The position numbers and the translations under genes are program-made. A stretch of 64,000 bases of DNA from Bradyrhizobium sp. CSS354 (GTDB lineage: Bacteria; Pseudomonadota; Alphaproteobacteria; Rhizobiales; Xanthobacteraceae): the NCBI RefSeq assembly GCF_029051725.1, contig NZ_JAACFU010000003.1, positions 186,001 to 250,000 of the forward strand, in the 5' to 3' direction. Of this stretch, positions 36,438 through 45,700 are shown piece by piece. Below the pieces are notes generated by a model, which saw only the letters and a list, made by a program, of their open reading frames with translations, made no database searches and was not told where the DNA came from. Each line of letters starts with the position of its first letter. Position 1 is the stretch's first letter.

Positions 36438-36932
36438 CTATGCAGCTTTCTGACAATGCGCACAAACGCCCGTGATTTCCACCACGGACAATTTGGGAGC
36501 GAAGCCTGAGCTGCGCGCGGCGGCGTTGAGGTCCTTGGCGAAGGAAGCCGACGGAATCTCACCGACCAAGCCACAGCGCTCGCAGATCAGGAACGTCACC
36601 GCCGAGGTCGCATCGTGGTCGTGAGCGGCGCAGGCGAGATACGCGTTGCGGCTTTCGATGCGGTGCACAAGGCCGTTGGCCATCAGAAAATCGAGAGCAC
36701 GATACACCGTAATCGGCGCCGGCCGCGGCATCGATTTCGCCAGCTCGTCGATCACCTCATAGGCGCCGAGCGGGCGGTGGCTCGAGAGCAGCGCCCCCAA
36801 TACATGGCGGCGTATCGGCGTGAATTTCTGCGCGCGCTCTCCGCAGACGGCCTCGGCATGCGCCAGCGCATCCGCGGTGCAGCGGCCGTGATCGTGGTCG
36901 GGCGCGGGAAATGCAGGTTTTGCGAGCGTCAT
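36438..36932 (-). CDS. zur: Fur-family regulator, probably Zur
   Basis: A 164-residue Fur-type repressor. The winged helix is at about 30-95 (FTPIRRHVLGALLSS, ITVYRALDFLMANGLVHRIES). Structural zinc is bound by two CxxC pairs, CERC and CAHC at the C-terminus. The acidic/His-rich front (DHDHGRC) and the AHDHDA turn fit a zinc-sensing Zur more than an iron-sensing Fur or manganese Mur. It would shut off zinc uptake genes; none is in the window. It is divergent from a MarR gene. Confidence 0.8.
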   Translation of the reverse strand: MTLAKPAFPAPDHDHGRCTADALAHAEAVCGERAQKFTPIRRHVLGALLSSHRPLGAYEVIDELAKSMPRPAPITVYRALDFLMANGLVHRIESRNAYLACAAHDHDATSAVTFLICERCGLVGEIPSASFAKDLNAAARSSGFAPKLSVVEITGVCAHCQKAA

Positions 36933-37045
36933 GCGACCGGCGTTCTAGCATTTCGAAAGGGGAACCCAAAGCAGGACCGGCGATGCGGCGATCAGCCATG
37001 CTCTTGCTGCGGGACAGTATCCCGCAAACCCGCCATGAAATAATC

Positions 37046-37078
37046 ATAAGCTTGCTTATTATATTCCAAGCTTATTGG
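37046..37078. promoter_or_regulatory. Operator-like inverted repeats upstream of marR-emrAB
   Basis: ATAAGC-TT-GCTTAT (37046-37059) is a perfect inverted repeat. CCAA-5-TTGG (37066-37078) is another, and the hexamer AAGCTT occurs twice at exact 20-base spacing (37048 and 37068). The stretch is AT-rich in a GC-rich chromosome and lies within 50 bases of the MarR start, so autoregulation by MarR is likely. Confidence 0.65.
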
Positions 37079-37089
37079 AGACCAAGCTC

Positions 37090-37572
37090 ATGAGCCCAGG
37101 CCCCGTGGACCAGAATTTCCTGTTTACGCTCGCCGAGCTCTATCGCCTGCTCCGGGTCTATGCCGACAAGGAAGCCTCGCGCTTCGGCATCACCCGCGCA
37201 CAATGGGCGGTGCTCGCCAAGGTCGAGCGCAGCGAAGGCATGAAGCAGTCGGAACTCGCCGAGCTTCTCGAGGTGCAGCCGATCACGCTGACGCGCCTGA
37301 TCGACAAACTCTGTGACAGCAACTGGATCGAGCGACGCAACGATCCTTCGGACCGCCGCGTCAAGCGGCTGTACCTGAAGAAGGCCGGGCGGCAGTTGCT
37401 CGGGCGGATGAGCGGGCTGAAGTCCGAGCTCACGGCCAACGCGCTCGACGGCATCACTCCGGCGGACGCCCATCGGCTCCTCACCCAACTCGAAACAATC
37501 AAAGAAAACGTGCGTACCGCGATCCAGACCAGCGGAGCGGAGCAAGCGCGTAAGGAGCAGCGCTATGGCTGA
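37090..37572 (+). CDS. MarR-family transcriptional regulator of an efflux operon
   Basis: A 160-residue winged-helix protein from ATG 37090 with GGAG 10 bases upstream. A TTG start at 37075 overlaps that Shine-Dalgarno and is less likely. The DNA-binding part is FGITRAQWAVLAKVERSEG and QSELAELLEVQPITLTRLIDKL, with wing NDPSDRRVKRLYL. It overlaps emrA by 8 bases, the standard arrangement in which a drug- or phenol-responsive MarR represses its own operon. Inducer unknown. Confidence 0.92.
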   Translation: MSPGPVDQNFLFTLAELYRLLRVYADKEASRFGITRAQWAVLAKVERSEGMKQSELAELLEVQPITLTRLIDKLCDSNWIERRNDPSDRRVKRLYLKKAGRQLLGRMSGLKSELTANALDGITPADAHRLLTQLETIKENVRTAIQTSGAEQARKEQRYG

Positions 37573-38740
37573 TCAGGTTCTCAAATTCCAGCCCGAGCAG
37601 AAAATCGACGGCGGCAAGCCCACCAAGAAAGCCGGCACCAATCCGCGCCGCCGCCTGTTGGCGGGCCTGCGCCGCTATCGCCGCGTGCTGCTCCTGGTCG
37701 TGCTGCCGGTCGTCGTCGCGGTCGCCGGCCTCACTTTCTATCTCAATGGCGGCCGCTATGTCGGCACCGACGATGCTTATGTGGGCGCGCAGAAGGTGCT
37801 GGTGACGCCCGATATCTCTGGCAAAATCCAGAAGGTCGTCGTCAAGGAAGGCCAGATCGTCAAGCACGGCGACGAGCTGTTCGAGATCGACCCCGCTCCG
37901 TTTCGTCATGCGTTGGAAGAAGCCAAAGCGCAACTCGCCCAAGCCCGCATCACCTATGACAATCTCGTTGCCAACATCAAGATCTACGGCGACATGCTCA
38001 ATCTCGCCCAGCAGGGCATGGACCTGAAACAGCGCGACGTCGAGCGCAAGCAGTCGCTGGTGAAGAACAATTACGGCTCGCAGCTCGATCTCGACAACGC
38101 CTCGAACGCACTGGTTACCGCCGGCGCGCAGGCGCAATACATCAAGCAGCAACTCTCCAATGCCAGGACGCAATTGCTCGGCAATCCCGAGTTGCCGCTG
38201 GAGCAATTCCCCGCCTACGCGCAGGCGAAAGCCAAGCTGGACGATGCCCAGCGCAACCTCGACCACACCGTGCTCCGCGCGCCGATGGATGGCGTGGCAA
38301 CACAGGTGGAGCAGATCCAGCTCGGCCGCTACGTCGCCGCCGGCACGCCGGTGTTCTCCATCATCGACGTCGCCCATCCCTGGGTCGACGCCAATCCGAA
38401 GGAGAGCGACCTCACGTACGTCACCGAAGGACAGCCGGTCACGCTCGAGGTCGACGCGTTCCCGAACCATGTCTTCAAGGGCAAGATCGGCTCGCTCTCG
38501 CCCGGCACCGGCGCGCAATTCGCGATCCTGCCGCCGCAGAACGCCAGCGGCAATTTCGTCAAGGTGGTGCAGCGCGTGCCGATCCGCATCTATTTCGATG
38601 AGACCGACAAATACGTGCGCAAGCTGAAGGCCGGCATGAGCGTCTACGCCACCATCGACACCGGCCACAAGCGCTCGCTCGCCGGCCTGCTCGGCCTGTC
38701 GGCGACCGCGAGCCAAGACAAAGATTCGGACAAAGACTGA
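37565..38740 (+). CDS. emrA: Membrane fusion protein of an EmrAB-type efflux pump
   Basis: A 391-residue HlyD-family adaptor. One membrane segment lies at about 45-65 (VLLLVVLPVVVAVAG) with a basic cytoplasmic front. Periplasmic features are RYVGTDDAYVGAQKVLVTPDISG (the first biotinyl-lipoyl half), a long coiled-coil hairpin (about 110-210), the second lipoyl half with TVLRAPMDGVA, and a beta-barrel. It links the MFS pump next door to an outer-membrane channel. It overlaps marR and precedes emrB by 16 bases. Confidence 0.94.
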   Translation: MADQVLKFQPEQKIDGGKPTKKAGTNPRRRLLAGLRRYRRVLLLVVLPVVVAVAGLTFYLNGGRYVGTDDAYVGAQKVLVTPDISGKIQKVVVKEGQIVKHGDELFEIDPAPFRHALEEAKAQLAQARITYDNLVANIKIYGDMLNLAQQGMDLKQRDVERKQSLVKNNYGSQLDLDNASNALVTAGAQAQYIKQQLSNARTQLLGNPELPLEQFPAYAQAKAKLDDAQRNLDHTVLRAPMDGVATQVEQIQLGRYVAAGTPVFSIIDVAHPWVDANPKESDLTYVTEGQPVTLEVDAFPNHVFKGKIGSLSPGTGAQFAILPPQNASGNFVKVVQRVPIRIYFDETDKYVRKLKAGMSVYATIDTGHKRSLAGLLGLSATASQDKDSDKD

Positions 38741-38756
38741 GACAAGGACTGATCCG

Positions 38757-40313
38757 ATGTCCGGCCCCAATGCCCATTTGATGGTTCCCGGCCTGCGCCG
38801 GAACATGGTGACGATCTGCGCCATGACGGCAACCATCATGCAGGCGCTGGACACCACCATCGCCAACGTCGCCCTGCCCTATATGCAGGGTACGCTGTCG
38901 GCCTCGCAGGACCAGATCAACTGGGTGCTGACCTCCTACATCGTCGCCGCCGCGATCATGACGGCTCCGGTGGGCTGGGTCGCCAACCGCTTCGGCCGCA
39001 AGCGCATCTTCATCATCTGCTCGGCCGGCTTCACCATGGCGTCGGTGCTGTGCGGGCTTGCGCAGGACATCAACCAGATGGTGCTGTTCCGCCTGCTGCA
39101 AGGCGTGTTCGGCGCGGCCCTGGTGCCGTTGTCGCAATCGGTGATGCTCGACTACTACACGCTCCAGGAACGCGCCAAGGCGATGTCGATCTGGGGCATG
39201 GGCGTGATGATGGGGCCGATCATGGGTCCATCGCTCGGCGCCTGGCTGACCGAGACTTATTCCTGGCACTGGGTGTTCTTCGTCAATTTGCCGTTCGGCG
39301 CCATCACCGTGATCGGGCTGATCATCTTCATGGACGAGACCCGGAAGGATCTCAGCCTCAAGTTCGACTGGTTCGGCTTCGCTGCGCTGGCGGTCGCGAT
39401 CGGCTCGCTTCAGCTCGCGCTCGACCGCGGCGAGCAATTGGGCTGGCTCGAATCGGGTGAGATCCTTGCGGAGTTCATCGTCTCGGCCGTCGCCTTCTAC
39501 TTCTTCATCGCGCATTCCTTCACGACCTCGACGCCGTTCATCCGCTTCGCGCTCTTCAGGGATCGCAACTTCGTCACCGGCTGCATGTTCATGGTCGTGA
39601 TGGGGCTCGTGCTGTTCTCGACCATGGCGCTGGCCTCGCCCTATATGCAGAACGTGATCGGCTATCCCATCATCACCGCAGGCCTGCTGCTGGCGAGCCG
39701 CGGCTTCGGCACCTTCTTCGCCATGATGCTGGTCGGCCGCATGATGCGTTACATCGAGGCGCGCACGCTGATCATCACAGGCCTGACGCTGACCGCGGCC
39801 TCGCTGTTCCAGATGACCGGCTGGACCGATTTGACCCAGGTGCCGGAGATCGTGACCGTCAGCGTCATCCAGGGCTTCGGCTTCGGCCTGGTCTTCGTGC
39901 CGCTATCGACGGTGGCGTTTCTGACCTTGTCGAATGAGCTGCGCACCGACGGCACCGCGATGCTGACCTTGATGCGCAACGTCGCGAGCTCGGTGGGCAT
40001 TTCGGTCGTCATCGCCCAGCTGACACAGGGCACGCGGCGGACCTACGCGATCCTGTCCGAGCACATCAATCCGTTCAACCATGCACTCCAGATGCCCAGC
40101 GTCAGCGGCATGATCAATCTCTCCACCGACGCCGGCCGTGCCATGGCCGATCGCATGGTCAGCGTGCAGGCGCAGATCATCGCCTTCGCGCACGACTACG
40201 AGCTGGTGATGTTCTTCATCCTCTGCACCATCCCGCTCGCCCTGCTGATCGGCTCGACCAAGGCCACCCTGCGCAAGCAGGCGGCCGGGCCGGAACATGC
40301 GGTGATGGAGTAA
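38757..40313 (+). CDS. emrB: DHA2-family MFS drug exporter, EmrB/QacA type
   Basis: A 518-residue permease with about 14 membrane segments. The DHA2 motif ALDTTIANVALPYMQ lies near residue 30, with NRFGRKR in the first cytoplasmic loop and GPIMGPSLGAWL for motif C. With EmrA it forms a tripartite exporter of hydrophobic toxic compounds driven by protons. It is the last gene of the marR-emrA-emrB operon, ended by a perfect hairpin. Confidence 0.94.
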   Translation: MSGPNAHLMVPGLRRNMVTICAMTATIMQALDTTIANVALPYMQGTLSASQDQINWVLTSYIVAAAIMTAPVGWVANRFGRKRIFIICSAGFTMASVLCGLAQDINQMVLFRLLQGVFGAALVPLSQSVMLDYYTLQERAKAMSIWGMGVMMGPIMGPSLGAWLTETYSWHWVFFVNLPFGAITVIGLIIFMDETRKDLSLKFDWFGFAALAVAIGSLQLALDRGEQLGWLESGEILAEFIVSAVAFYFFIAHSFTTSTPFIRFALFRDRNFVTGCMFMVVMGLVLFSTMALASPYMQNVIGYPIITAGLLLASRGFGTFFAMMLVGRMMRYIEARTLIITGLTLTAASLFQMTGWTDLTQVPEIVTVSVIQGFGFGLVFVPLSTVAFLTLSNELRTDGTAMLTLMRNVASSVGISVVIAQLTQGTRRTYAILSEHINPFNHALQMPSVSGMINLSTDAGRAMADRMVSVQAQIIAFAHDYELVMFFILCTIPLALLIGSTKATLRKQAAGPEHAVME

Positions 40314-40317
40314 CGCC

Positions 40318-40343
40318 GTCGTCCCGGCCTTCGCCGGGACGAC
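40318..40343. terminator. Perfect 11-bp stem-loop between convergent genes
   Basis: GTCGTCCCGGC (40318-40328), loop CTTC, then GCCGGGACGAC (40333-40343). It starts 5 bases after the emrB stop and lies before the convergent phosphotransferase stop. There is no T-run, so it is either an attenuated terminator or a short palindromic repeat like those at 43361 and 52857. Confidence 0.6.
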
Positions 40344-40363
40344 TCCGATGGTGTTGCGCGTCC

Positions 40364-41428
40364 CTACCCCAACAACTCCTCGCAGCCCAGATCCTCGACC
40401 GCCATCATTACGCGTTCCAGATTATTCCACCAGATCACCGGCGGGATGTTGATGCTCCATTGCCGGACCGGTTTGGTGATGTGCCAGAGCACCGACCAGC
40501 GATAGTCCCGATCGAGCGCGCCGCGCGTATAGCCGCTGACGCCGTGCGCGATCAGCGTGTCGTGGTAATGGTTGAGCAGAAAGCGTTCGAACGCCTGCCG
40601 GCGCTCCGGATACCAGTGCAGCGCCATCATGTAGGCGAGGTCGTGGGTCGGCACGTTGATATCCCACAGGTCGAAGTCGAAGATGCGGACGGTGTCGGAC
40701 ACGCCGGCACGCGGCAGCAGAAAATTCCAGATATGGGCATCGCCATGGGTGACGGTGAGGTGACGGTGCGAGTGGTAGCGCAATGACATCCTGTCGGACT
40801 GATCGATGAAGCGGCGGTAGAGCGTGCGGCGCTCTTCACTGAGACGATCGCCGAGCTGATCGGCGAACCTGTCGTAATGGGATGCGAACGTTTCCATATG
40901 CTCGGCCGTATCGTCGGTGCTCGCCCAGACCCCAGCGGTCTCGCCGAGACCAGCATGGTCCCACCACGCCGCGTGCCAGCGCGCGAGCGCGGCGACGATG
41001 GCCATCGCCTGACCGCGCGATGGCGGCAGCGGCCATTGGGTCGCGATCTCGTGGCTATCGGTGAGATCCTCCAGCAGGAGATGCCAGGCGAGGCTCTCCT
41101 CGTCGAAATTCCCGTCAAAGCAGCGCGGCACCAACTGCGCGGGCATTCTGGTTGCAAGCTGTGTGTAGTAGGCCACCTCGTGGCGACCGGCATTTGCCAG
41201 CGGCTTTGCGAACGCAGCATGCGGCGTCTTGAGAATCAGTGACTGCGGCGACCCGGCGGATTCCCCGACATAGCGCAGGCCGAGTCGGGTGATATGCGAC
41301 ACGACCGTGTCGCGCTCATGCAGTACCTTGACCTCGCGCACGGCACCGGCGTCCAATGCGCCGGCCTTGCGCAGCGCCGCGGTGAGATTTGCCGCGTCCG
41401 CCACCTCCGGCAATCGTATATCTGTCAT
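40364..41428 (-). CDS. Phosphotransferase (aminoglycoside-kinase-like fold)
   Basis: A 354-residue protein from ATG 41428. Kinase motifs are HGDAHIWN (228-235; the catalytic Asp) and FDFDLWD (250-256; the metal-binding Asp), with a Lys in LILKTPH near 67 and Glu in HEVAYY. It resembles the ecdysteroid/choline-kinase-like branch more than known drug-resistance enzymes. It presumably phosphorylates a small hydroxyl compound. No clear operon partner; the next upstream gene on the same strand is a chemoreceptor. Confidence 0.85.
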   Translation of the reverse strand: MTDIRLPEVADAANLTAALRKAGALDAGAVREVKVLHERDTVVSHITRLGLRYVGESAGSPQSLILKTPHAAFAKPLANAGRHEVAYYTQLATRMPAQLVPRCFDGNFDEESLAWHLLLEDLTDSHEIATQWPLPPSRGQAMAIVAALARWHAAWWDHAGLGETAGVWASTDDTAEHMETFASHYDRFADQLGDRLSEERRTLYRRFIDQSDRMSLRYHSHRHLTVTHGDAHIWNFLLPRAGVSDTVRIFDFDLWDINVPTHDLAYMMALHWYPERRQAFERFLLNHYHDTLIAHGVSGYTRGALDRDYRWSVLWHITKPVRQWSINIPPVIWWNNLERVMMAVEDLGCEELLG

Positions 41429-41503
41429 GAGCGCCCGACCCCCGTCGCGTTGCTCCATTCTGCACAACCGCGCTGCCGGGCGCCAGCGGCCTCAGCAGCC
41501 GAC

Positions 41504-43195
41504 TCAAGCCGCAGCGGTCGAGTCGCGCACGGTCCTGACGACAACCGACCGGAGCTGTTCGAGATTGGCCGCCATGCCGACGATCGCCTGCCTGACCTCG
41601 GCGGCGCGCTCGTTCACGGAGGCGGCGTCGCGGCTGACATCACCGATCTTGGCCGAGACCTCCTTGGCCGCGGAAGCCGATTCGGAGATCGACCGCGTGA
41701 TCTCGCGGGTCGCGGCGTCCTGCTCTTCCATCGCCGCGGCAACCGAGGTGGCGACGCCGTCGATCTCGACGATGTGGCCGCCCATGGTTTCTACGGCATC
41801 GACTGCGGCCTGGGTCGAGGCCTGGATCTCGGCAATCAGCCGCGCGATCTCCTCGGTGGATTTGGCGGTCTGGTCGGACAGGGATTTCACTTCGGCGGCG
41901 ACCACCGCGAAGCCACGGCCGGCCTCCCCGGCGCGCGCCGCCTCGATCGTGGCGTTGAGTGCCAGCAGATTGGTCTGGCCGGCGATGCCGCCGATGAGGT
42001 CGGAGACCTCTGCGATCTTCTTCACCGATCCGGCCAGCGCCTGGATGGTCGAGCGCGCCTGTTCCCGACCGGCGACCGCGGACTTCGTAACCGTGCTGGT
42101 CCGCGCGACCTGGGTTGCGATCTCTCGGATCGAAGCACTGAGTTCTTCAGCTGCGGCCGAGACGGTCTGCGAGCTGCCGAGGGCCTGGGTGGACGCGGCT
42201 GCGACCGCCTGCGACTGTGTCGAGAGCGACTTTGCGATCTCGGACAGACTGGAGGCGGCACGCTCCACGCCTTGCGTCGCCGCGCTCGCGGTGTCGACCG
42301 AGCGGCCGGTCTCGCGCTCGACGGTTTCAGCCATCTGGTGCAGGGCCCCGCGCTTGGCGAGCGCCGCCTCCTGCTCCTTCTGCAACTGCTCCTCGCGCAG
42401 GCGGGAATTCTCGACCGCCGCTTGCTTGAACACCAGGAGCGCGCCCGCCATCGAGCCGACCTCGTCCTGCCGGTGCGCGAAAGGAATGTCGGCGGCGAGA
42501 TCGCCGGTCGCGAGCTTTTGCATCGCGCTCGTCATGCGCACGATCGGGCGCACCACGCCGAGGGCGACGCCGAGCAGGCCCACCGCAGTGAAGGCGAGGA
42601 CGGCGGCGGAAACGCCGAGGAGGATATAAAGCATGGAGCTGTCGCGGTCCGCGGCCAGCTTCTCCATGTCGGCATTCTGCTTGTTGGCGCTCTCGACAAT
42701 GCTGTCGATGACGGCGCGATGCGCGGTGTAGGCGTCCTTGAGCTGCGCGTAGGCGCGCTCGGAGGCGACCGGGTCCTTGGCCTTGAGGGCGGGGAGGAGC
42801 TGGTCGGACAACAGCTTCCAGAACTTCTGCACCTCGCCGTCGGATTTCGACACCAGGGCCGTCTTCAGGTCGGCCGAGAGGCTGGAGGTGACCCAGAATG
42901 CCTTGCGCTCGTCGTAATCCTTGCGGAGTTGGACCAGGCGTTCGCCATGGGCCGCCAGCTGGTCGGGCTCGCGCATGGCGAGAGTGGCCTCGAGATAGGC
43001 CTCGATCACATATTCCGGCGGCGGCAGGATGTCGGCGATGAGATCGTTGCCCAGCTTGATGTCGGAATAGAGCGGACCGCCGACCTTGAGCTCTTTCAAG
43101 GCGTAGAGGCTGGTGGAGACCACGGCGGTGAAGCCGAGGGCCAGAACGACGCCGAAAGCAATGATTGCGGAAGAAAGCGAAAGGCGAATTTTCAT
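41504..43195 (-). CDS. Methyl-accepting chemotaxis protein, membrane-bound
   Basis: A 563-residue transducer from ATG 43195. The first membrane segment is at about 9-29, and a periplasmic four-helix-type sensor region spans about 35-190. The second segment ([24 protein letters not shown]) is followed by HAMP ([23 protein letters not shown]) and the signalling hairpin with [26 protein letters not shown] and [11 protein letters not shown]. The hydrophilic sensor region suggests a helical-bundle ligand domain; ligand unknown. The genes further upstream on this strand degrade aromatic acids, so such compounds are a candidate signal by context only. Confidence 0.92.
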   Translation of the reverse strand: MKIRLSLSSAIIAFGVVLALGFTAVVSTSLYALKELKVGGPLYSDIKLGNDLIADILPPPEYVIEAYLEATLAMREPDQLAAHGERLVQLRKDYDERKAFWVTSSLSADLKTALVSKSDGEVQKFWKLLSDQLLPALKAKDPVASERAYAQLKDAYTAHRAVIDSIVESANKQNADMEKLAADRDSSMLYILLGVSAAVLAFTAVGLLGVALGVVRPIVRMTSAMQKLATGDLAADIPFAHRQDEVGSMAGALLVFKQAAVENSRLREEQLQKEQEAALAKRGALHQMAETVERETGRSVDTASAATQGVERAASSLSEIAKSLSTQSQAVAAASTQALGSSQTVSAAAEELSASIREIATQVARTSTVTKSAVAGREQARSTIQALAGSVKKIAEVSDLIGGIAGQTNLLALNATIEAARAGEAGRGFAVVAAEVKSLSDQTAKSTEEIARLIAEIQASTQAAVDAVETMGGHIVEIDGVATSVAAAMEEQDAATREITRSISESASAAKEVSAKIGDVSRDAASVNERAAEVRQAIVGMAANLEQLRSVVVRTVRDSTAAA

Positions 43196-43360
43196 GGAAC
43201 AATCCAATGGGGCGGCGCCGAATCCAACGGACCCTAAAGGATTACGGTAAACACGGGATTGCATCGCGCGGAAATTGCATCGCGCGAACTCCGAAAAACT
43301 ACGGGAAACGGCGTCAGGTGAACGGTTTCGGGCAGCGAAATCAGGCCCGTCCTCCGCTGT

Positions 43361-43393
43361 CGTCCCGGATCGGCGCTCCGCCTGTCCGGGACG
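43361..43393. repeat. Short inverted repeat
   Basis: CGTCCCGGA (43361-43369) and TCCGGGACG (43385-43393) around a 15-base centre. It belongs to the GTCGTCC-type family also seen at 40318, 52857 and 55182. It lies just past the pcaG stop and could end the pcaHG transcript. Confidence 0.55.
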
Positions 43394-43402
43394 AGGCTGG
43401 GC

Positions 43403-43993
43403 TCACACGTCGAAAAACACCGTCTCGTTGTCGCCCTGAAGCCGCAGGTCGAGCCGGTACACCGGCTTGCCGGCCTCGCGCACGGCCGTCAGCGTGGCGC
43501 GACGGTCGGCGGGCACCACCGCCAGCACGGGATCGGCGGCATTACCGGCCTCGTCGCTGAAATAGATGCGGGTATAGAGATGCCGCAGCATGCCGCGGCC
43601 AAACACCGCAAGCAGGATATGCGGCGCCTGCGGCTTGCCATCGGGATCGGGCACAGCGCCCGGCTTGATGGTTTCGAAGGAATAATTGCCATCCTTGTCG
43701 GTGCCGCAGCGGGCAAAGCCACGGAAGCTCGCATTCGGCAGCGCGCGTTTGTCCTGCGGATCGGCGAAGCGCCCCTGCGCATCGGCCTGCCATATCTCCA
43801 GCATGACATCGGGCACAACGACGCCGTCACCGTCGAACACGCGGCCCTCGATCCGGACGCGATCGCCGGTGACGTCGGGCGTCAGGGTCGAGTTGGTGAA
43901 CGCATCGTTCCAGGCATACTCGCCGGTCGGCGTCAGGCCGTATTTGAAGAACGGGCCGACAGTCTGTGACGGCGTGATCCCATTGTCCTGCAC
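43403..43993 (-). CDS. pcaG: Protocatechuate 3,4-dioxygenase alpha subunit
   Basis: A 196-residue intradiol dioxygenase subunit starting with GTG directly after the pcaH stop codon. It opens TPSQTVGPFFKYGL, the normal PcaG N-terminus, and contains LEIWQADAQGRF and GNYSFETIKPGAV. The alpha subunit lacks iron ligands but shapes the active site. With PcaH it cleaves protocatechuate to 3-carboxy-cis,cis-muconate, the entry of the beta-ketoadipate pathway. Confidence 0.95.
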   Translation of the reverse strand: MQDNGITPSQTVGPFFKYGLTPTGEYAWNDAFTNSTLTPDVTGDRVRIEGRVFDGDGVVVPDVMLEIWQADAQGRFADPQDKRALPNASFRGFARCGTDKDGNYSFETIKPGAVPDPDGKPQAPHILLAVFGRGMLRHLYTRIYFSDEAGNAADPVLAVVPADRRATLTAVREAGKPVYRLDLRLQGDNETVFFDV

Positions 43994-44695
43994 TTAATGG
44001 TTCTCCATAGGGGTGGCGTTCTTGCCGCGCAGTACGACGTCAAAGCGGTAGCACAGCGCCCATTCGGGCTGCGTGTTCTCGAGATCGAACGACGACACCA
44101 TCCGCGCCCGCGCCTTCTCGTCCGGCACCGAATTGAAGATCGGATCGAACGGGAATAGCGGATCGGCCGGGAAGTACATCTGCGTCACGAGACGCGTGAC
44201 GAAGGAATGGCCGAACACCGAGAGATGGATGTGTGCGGGACGCCAGGCGTTGTGATGGTTGCCCCACGGATAGGCGCCAGGCTTGATCGTGACGAAGCGA
44301 TAGTACCCGGAGGCGTCGCTCACGGTGCGGCCGGCGCCCGTAAAGTTCGGATCGAGCGGAGCCGGATGCTGGTCGCGGACGTGAACGTAACGGCCGCAGG
44401 AATTGGCCTGCCAGATTTCGACCAGCGAGTTCGGCACGCCGCGGCCGTCCTCATCGCGCACATGGCCGTGCACGATGATGCGTTCGCCGAGCGGCTCGCC
44501 AGTGTGCTGGGTGGTGAGGTCGTTGTCTCCCTTGCGCACGGTCTCGTGGCCGTAAACCGGGCCGGTCAGCTCCGACAGCGTATGGCGCATCGGGATCAAG
44601 GGCTTGTTCGGTGCGCGCTTGATCGAGCTCTTGTACTCGGGCGACAGCGGCAACGGATGCGCCGTGTTGCTGTCGACGGGATAGATGAATGTCAT
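43994..44695 (-). CDS. pcaH: Protocatechuate 3,4-dioxygenase beta subunit
   Basis: A 233-residue catalytic subunit. Iron(III) ligands are Y103 (CGRY), Y142 (GAYPWG), H155 and H157 (RPAHIH). The preceding Shine-Dalgarno is a strong GGGGAGGAG, and pcaG follows with no gap. An AT-rich promoter region lies upstream. Function is as for PcaG; the complex is cytosolic. The pathway genes pcaB, C, D and regulators pcaQ/pcaR are not in the window. Confidence 0.96.
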   Translation of the reverse strand: MTFIYPVDSNTAHPLPLSPEYKSSIKRAPNKPLIPMRHTLSELTGPVYGHETVRKGDNDLTTQHTGEPLGERIIVHGHVRDEDGRGVPNSLVEIWQANSCGRYVHVRDQHPAPLDPNFTGAGRTVSDASGYYRFVTIKPGAYPWGNHHNAWRPAHIHLSVFGHSFVTRLVTQMYFPADPLFPFDPIFNSVPDEKARARMVSSFDLENTQPEWALCYRFDVVLRGKNATPMENH

Positions 44696-44747
44696 TGGCG
44701 AACTCCTCCCCGGTCCTTTTTCGACCGGTCAACGCTTCCGCCAATCA

Positions 44748-44760
44748 TTATAGGATATAA
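44748..44760. promoter_or_regulatory. AT-rich inverted repeat upstream of pcaHG
   Basis: TTATA-gga-TATAA (44748-44760) stands alone in a GC-rich context between the pcaH start and the preceding dioxygenase gene. It may be the -10 region of the pcaHG promoter or a small operator. No regulator gene is adjacent. Confidence 0.4.
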
Positions 44761-44786
44761 CTAATTGGGGGAAGCGGGTTTGAGCC

Positions 44787-45680
44787 CTATTTGATCGGCG
44801 GATGCGGCAGAACGGCCTCGCCGGCTTCGAGCCGGTAGACATGGTCGAGCGAATACCAGGGCGTCGCGACGTCGCGCTCGGTCGGATGTGGCGTGTCATG
44901 GCGCAGGAACTTGCCGACCAAGGCCTTCGTCACGCCGAACTGCACATCGCTGTCGATATGCGGATCGGCGGGGTCGTAGACCTGCGAGATCAACACCTTG
45001 AATCCGGGCTTAAAGACCAGGGCGTGCAGGTGCGCGGGACGATAGGGATGCCGGCTCTGCGCCTCCAGGAGCCGGCCGACCACGCCGTCGGTCGGAATGG
45101 GATAGCCGACCATCATCACGGAGCGGAAAGAGAAGGCTCCGTCCTGGTCGGTCGTAAACTTGCCGCGCAGGTTCATGTCGGCCTGCTCGGGGTCCTGGTT
45201 TTCATAGAGACCAACCGGCGAGGCGTGCCAGACGTCGACCTCGGCGCCGGCGACGGGACGGCCGTCCTTGTCCACGACGCGGCCGTTGACGAACAGCGGC
45301 GCGCCCGGGGTCTCGGAGCGGACGATCGATCCGCCATTTTCCACCCGCGGCGAGTTCAGCCGCCAGAACGGTCCGAGCAGCGACTGGTCGGTTTCCGTGT
45401 TGCCCTCATCGCCATTGTTCAGCAGGCACACCAGCGGCGAGACGCCGAGCGAGCCTGCCATCAGCACGACCTCGTTATGCGTGTCGGTCGAGAGCTTGCC
45501 GAGTTCGGCGATAACAGCCGTGGCGTCGCGGAACTCCTTCTCGGTCAGGCGAACGTCGCGAACAAAACCGTGCAGATGCTTGACCAGGGAGACCATGATC
45601 TGGCGCAGCCGGGGATCTGATGTCTGCTCCATCACCGCCAATGCCGCGGCCGTGACGTCCTGCTCGCGCGCGATGATCAT
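44787..45680 (-). CDS. Intradiol dioxygenase, catechol/hydroxyquinol 1,2-type
   Basis: A 297-residue dioxygenase. ATG 45680 has a Shine-Dalgarno AGGGAG (45687-45692) at 6-base spacing, which decides against the upstream GTG at 45695. An N-terminal dimerisation domain (1-100) is typical of catechol and hydroxyquinol enzymes. Iron ligands are Y159 (GLYEN), Y193 (GYPIP), H217 and H219 (RPAHLH). Sequence character (LLGPFW, DKDGRPVAGAEVDVWHASPVGLYENQ) is closer to hydroxyquinol 1,2-dioxygenase than to CatA, but I cannot separate these. It opens catechol or 1,2,4-trihydroxybenzene to a muconate or maleylacetate. The pcaHG genes follow on the same strand after 91 bases. Confidence 0.88.
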   Translation of the reverse strand: MIIAREQDVTAAALAVMEQTSDPRLRQIMVSLVKHLHGFVRDVRLTEKEFRDATAVIAELGKLSTDTHNEVVLMAGSLGVSPLVCLLNNGDEGNTETDQSLLGPFWRLNSPRVENGGSIVRSETPGAPLFVNGRVVDKDGRPVAGAEVDVWHASPVGLYENQDPEQADMNLRGKFTTDQDGAFSFRSVMMVGYPIPTDGVVGRLLEAQSRHPYRPAHLHALVFKPGFKVLISQVYDPADPHIDSDVQFGVTKALVGKFLRHDTPHPTERDVATPWYSLDHVYRLEAGEAVLPHPPIK

Positions 45681-45686
45681 GGGCTG

Positions 45687-45692
45687 CTCCCT
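45687..45692 (-). promoter_or_regulatory. Shine-Dalgarno fixing the start of the 1,2-dioxygenase
   Basis: AGGGAG read on the minus strand, six bases before ATG 45680. It falls inside the longer frame that begins with GTG at 45695, and so favours the shorter protein. Confidence 0.6.
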
Positions 45693-45700
45693 CACCTTGC

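Noticed and set aside
40318..40343. This hairpin as a classical rho-independent terminator
   Set aside because: No T-run follows on either strand. I list it as a terminator-like palindrome with modest confidence only.
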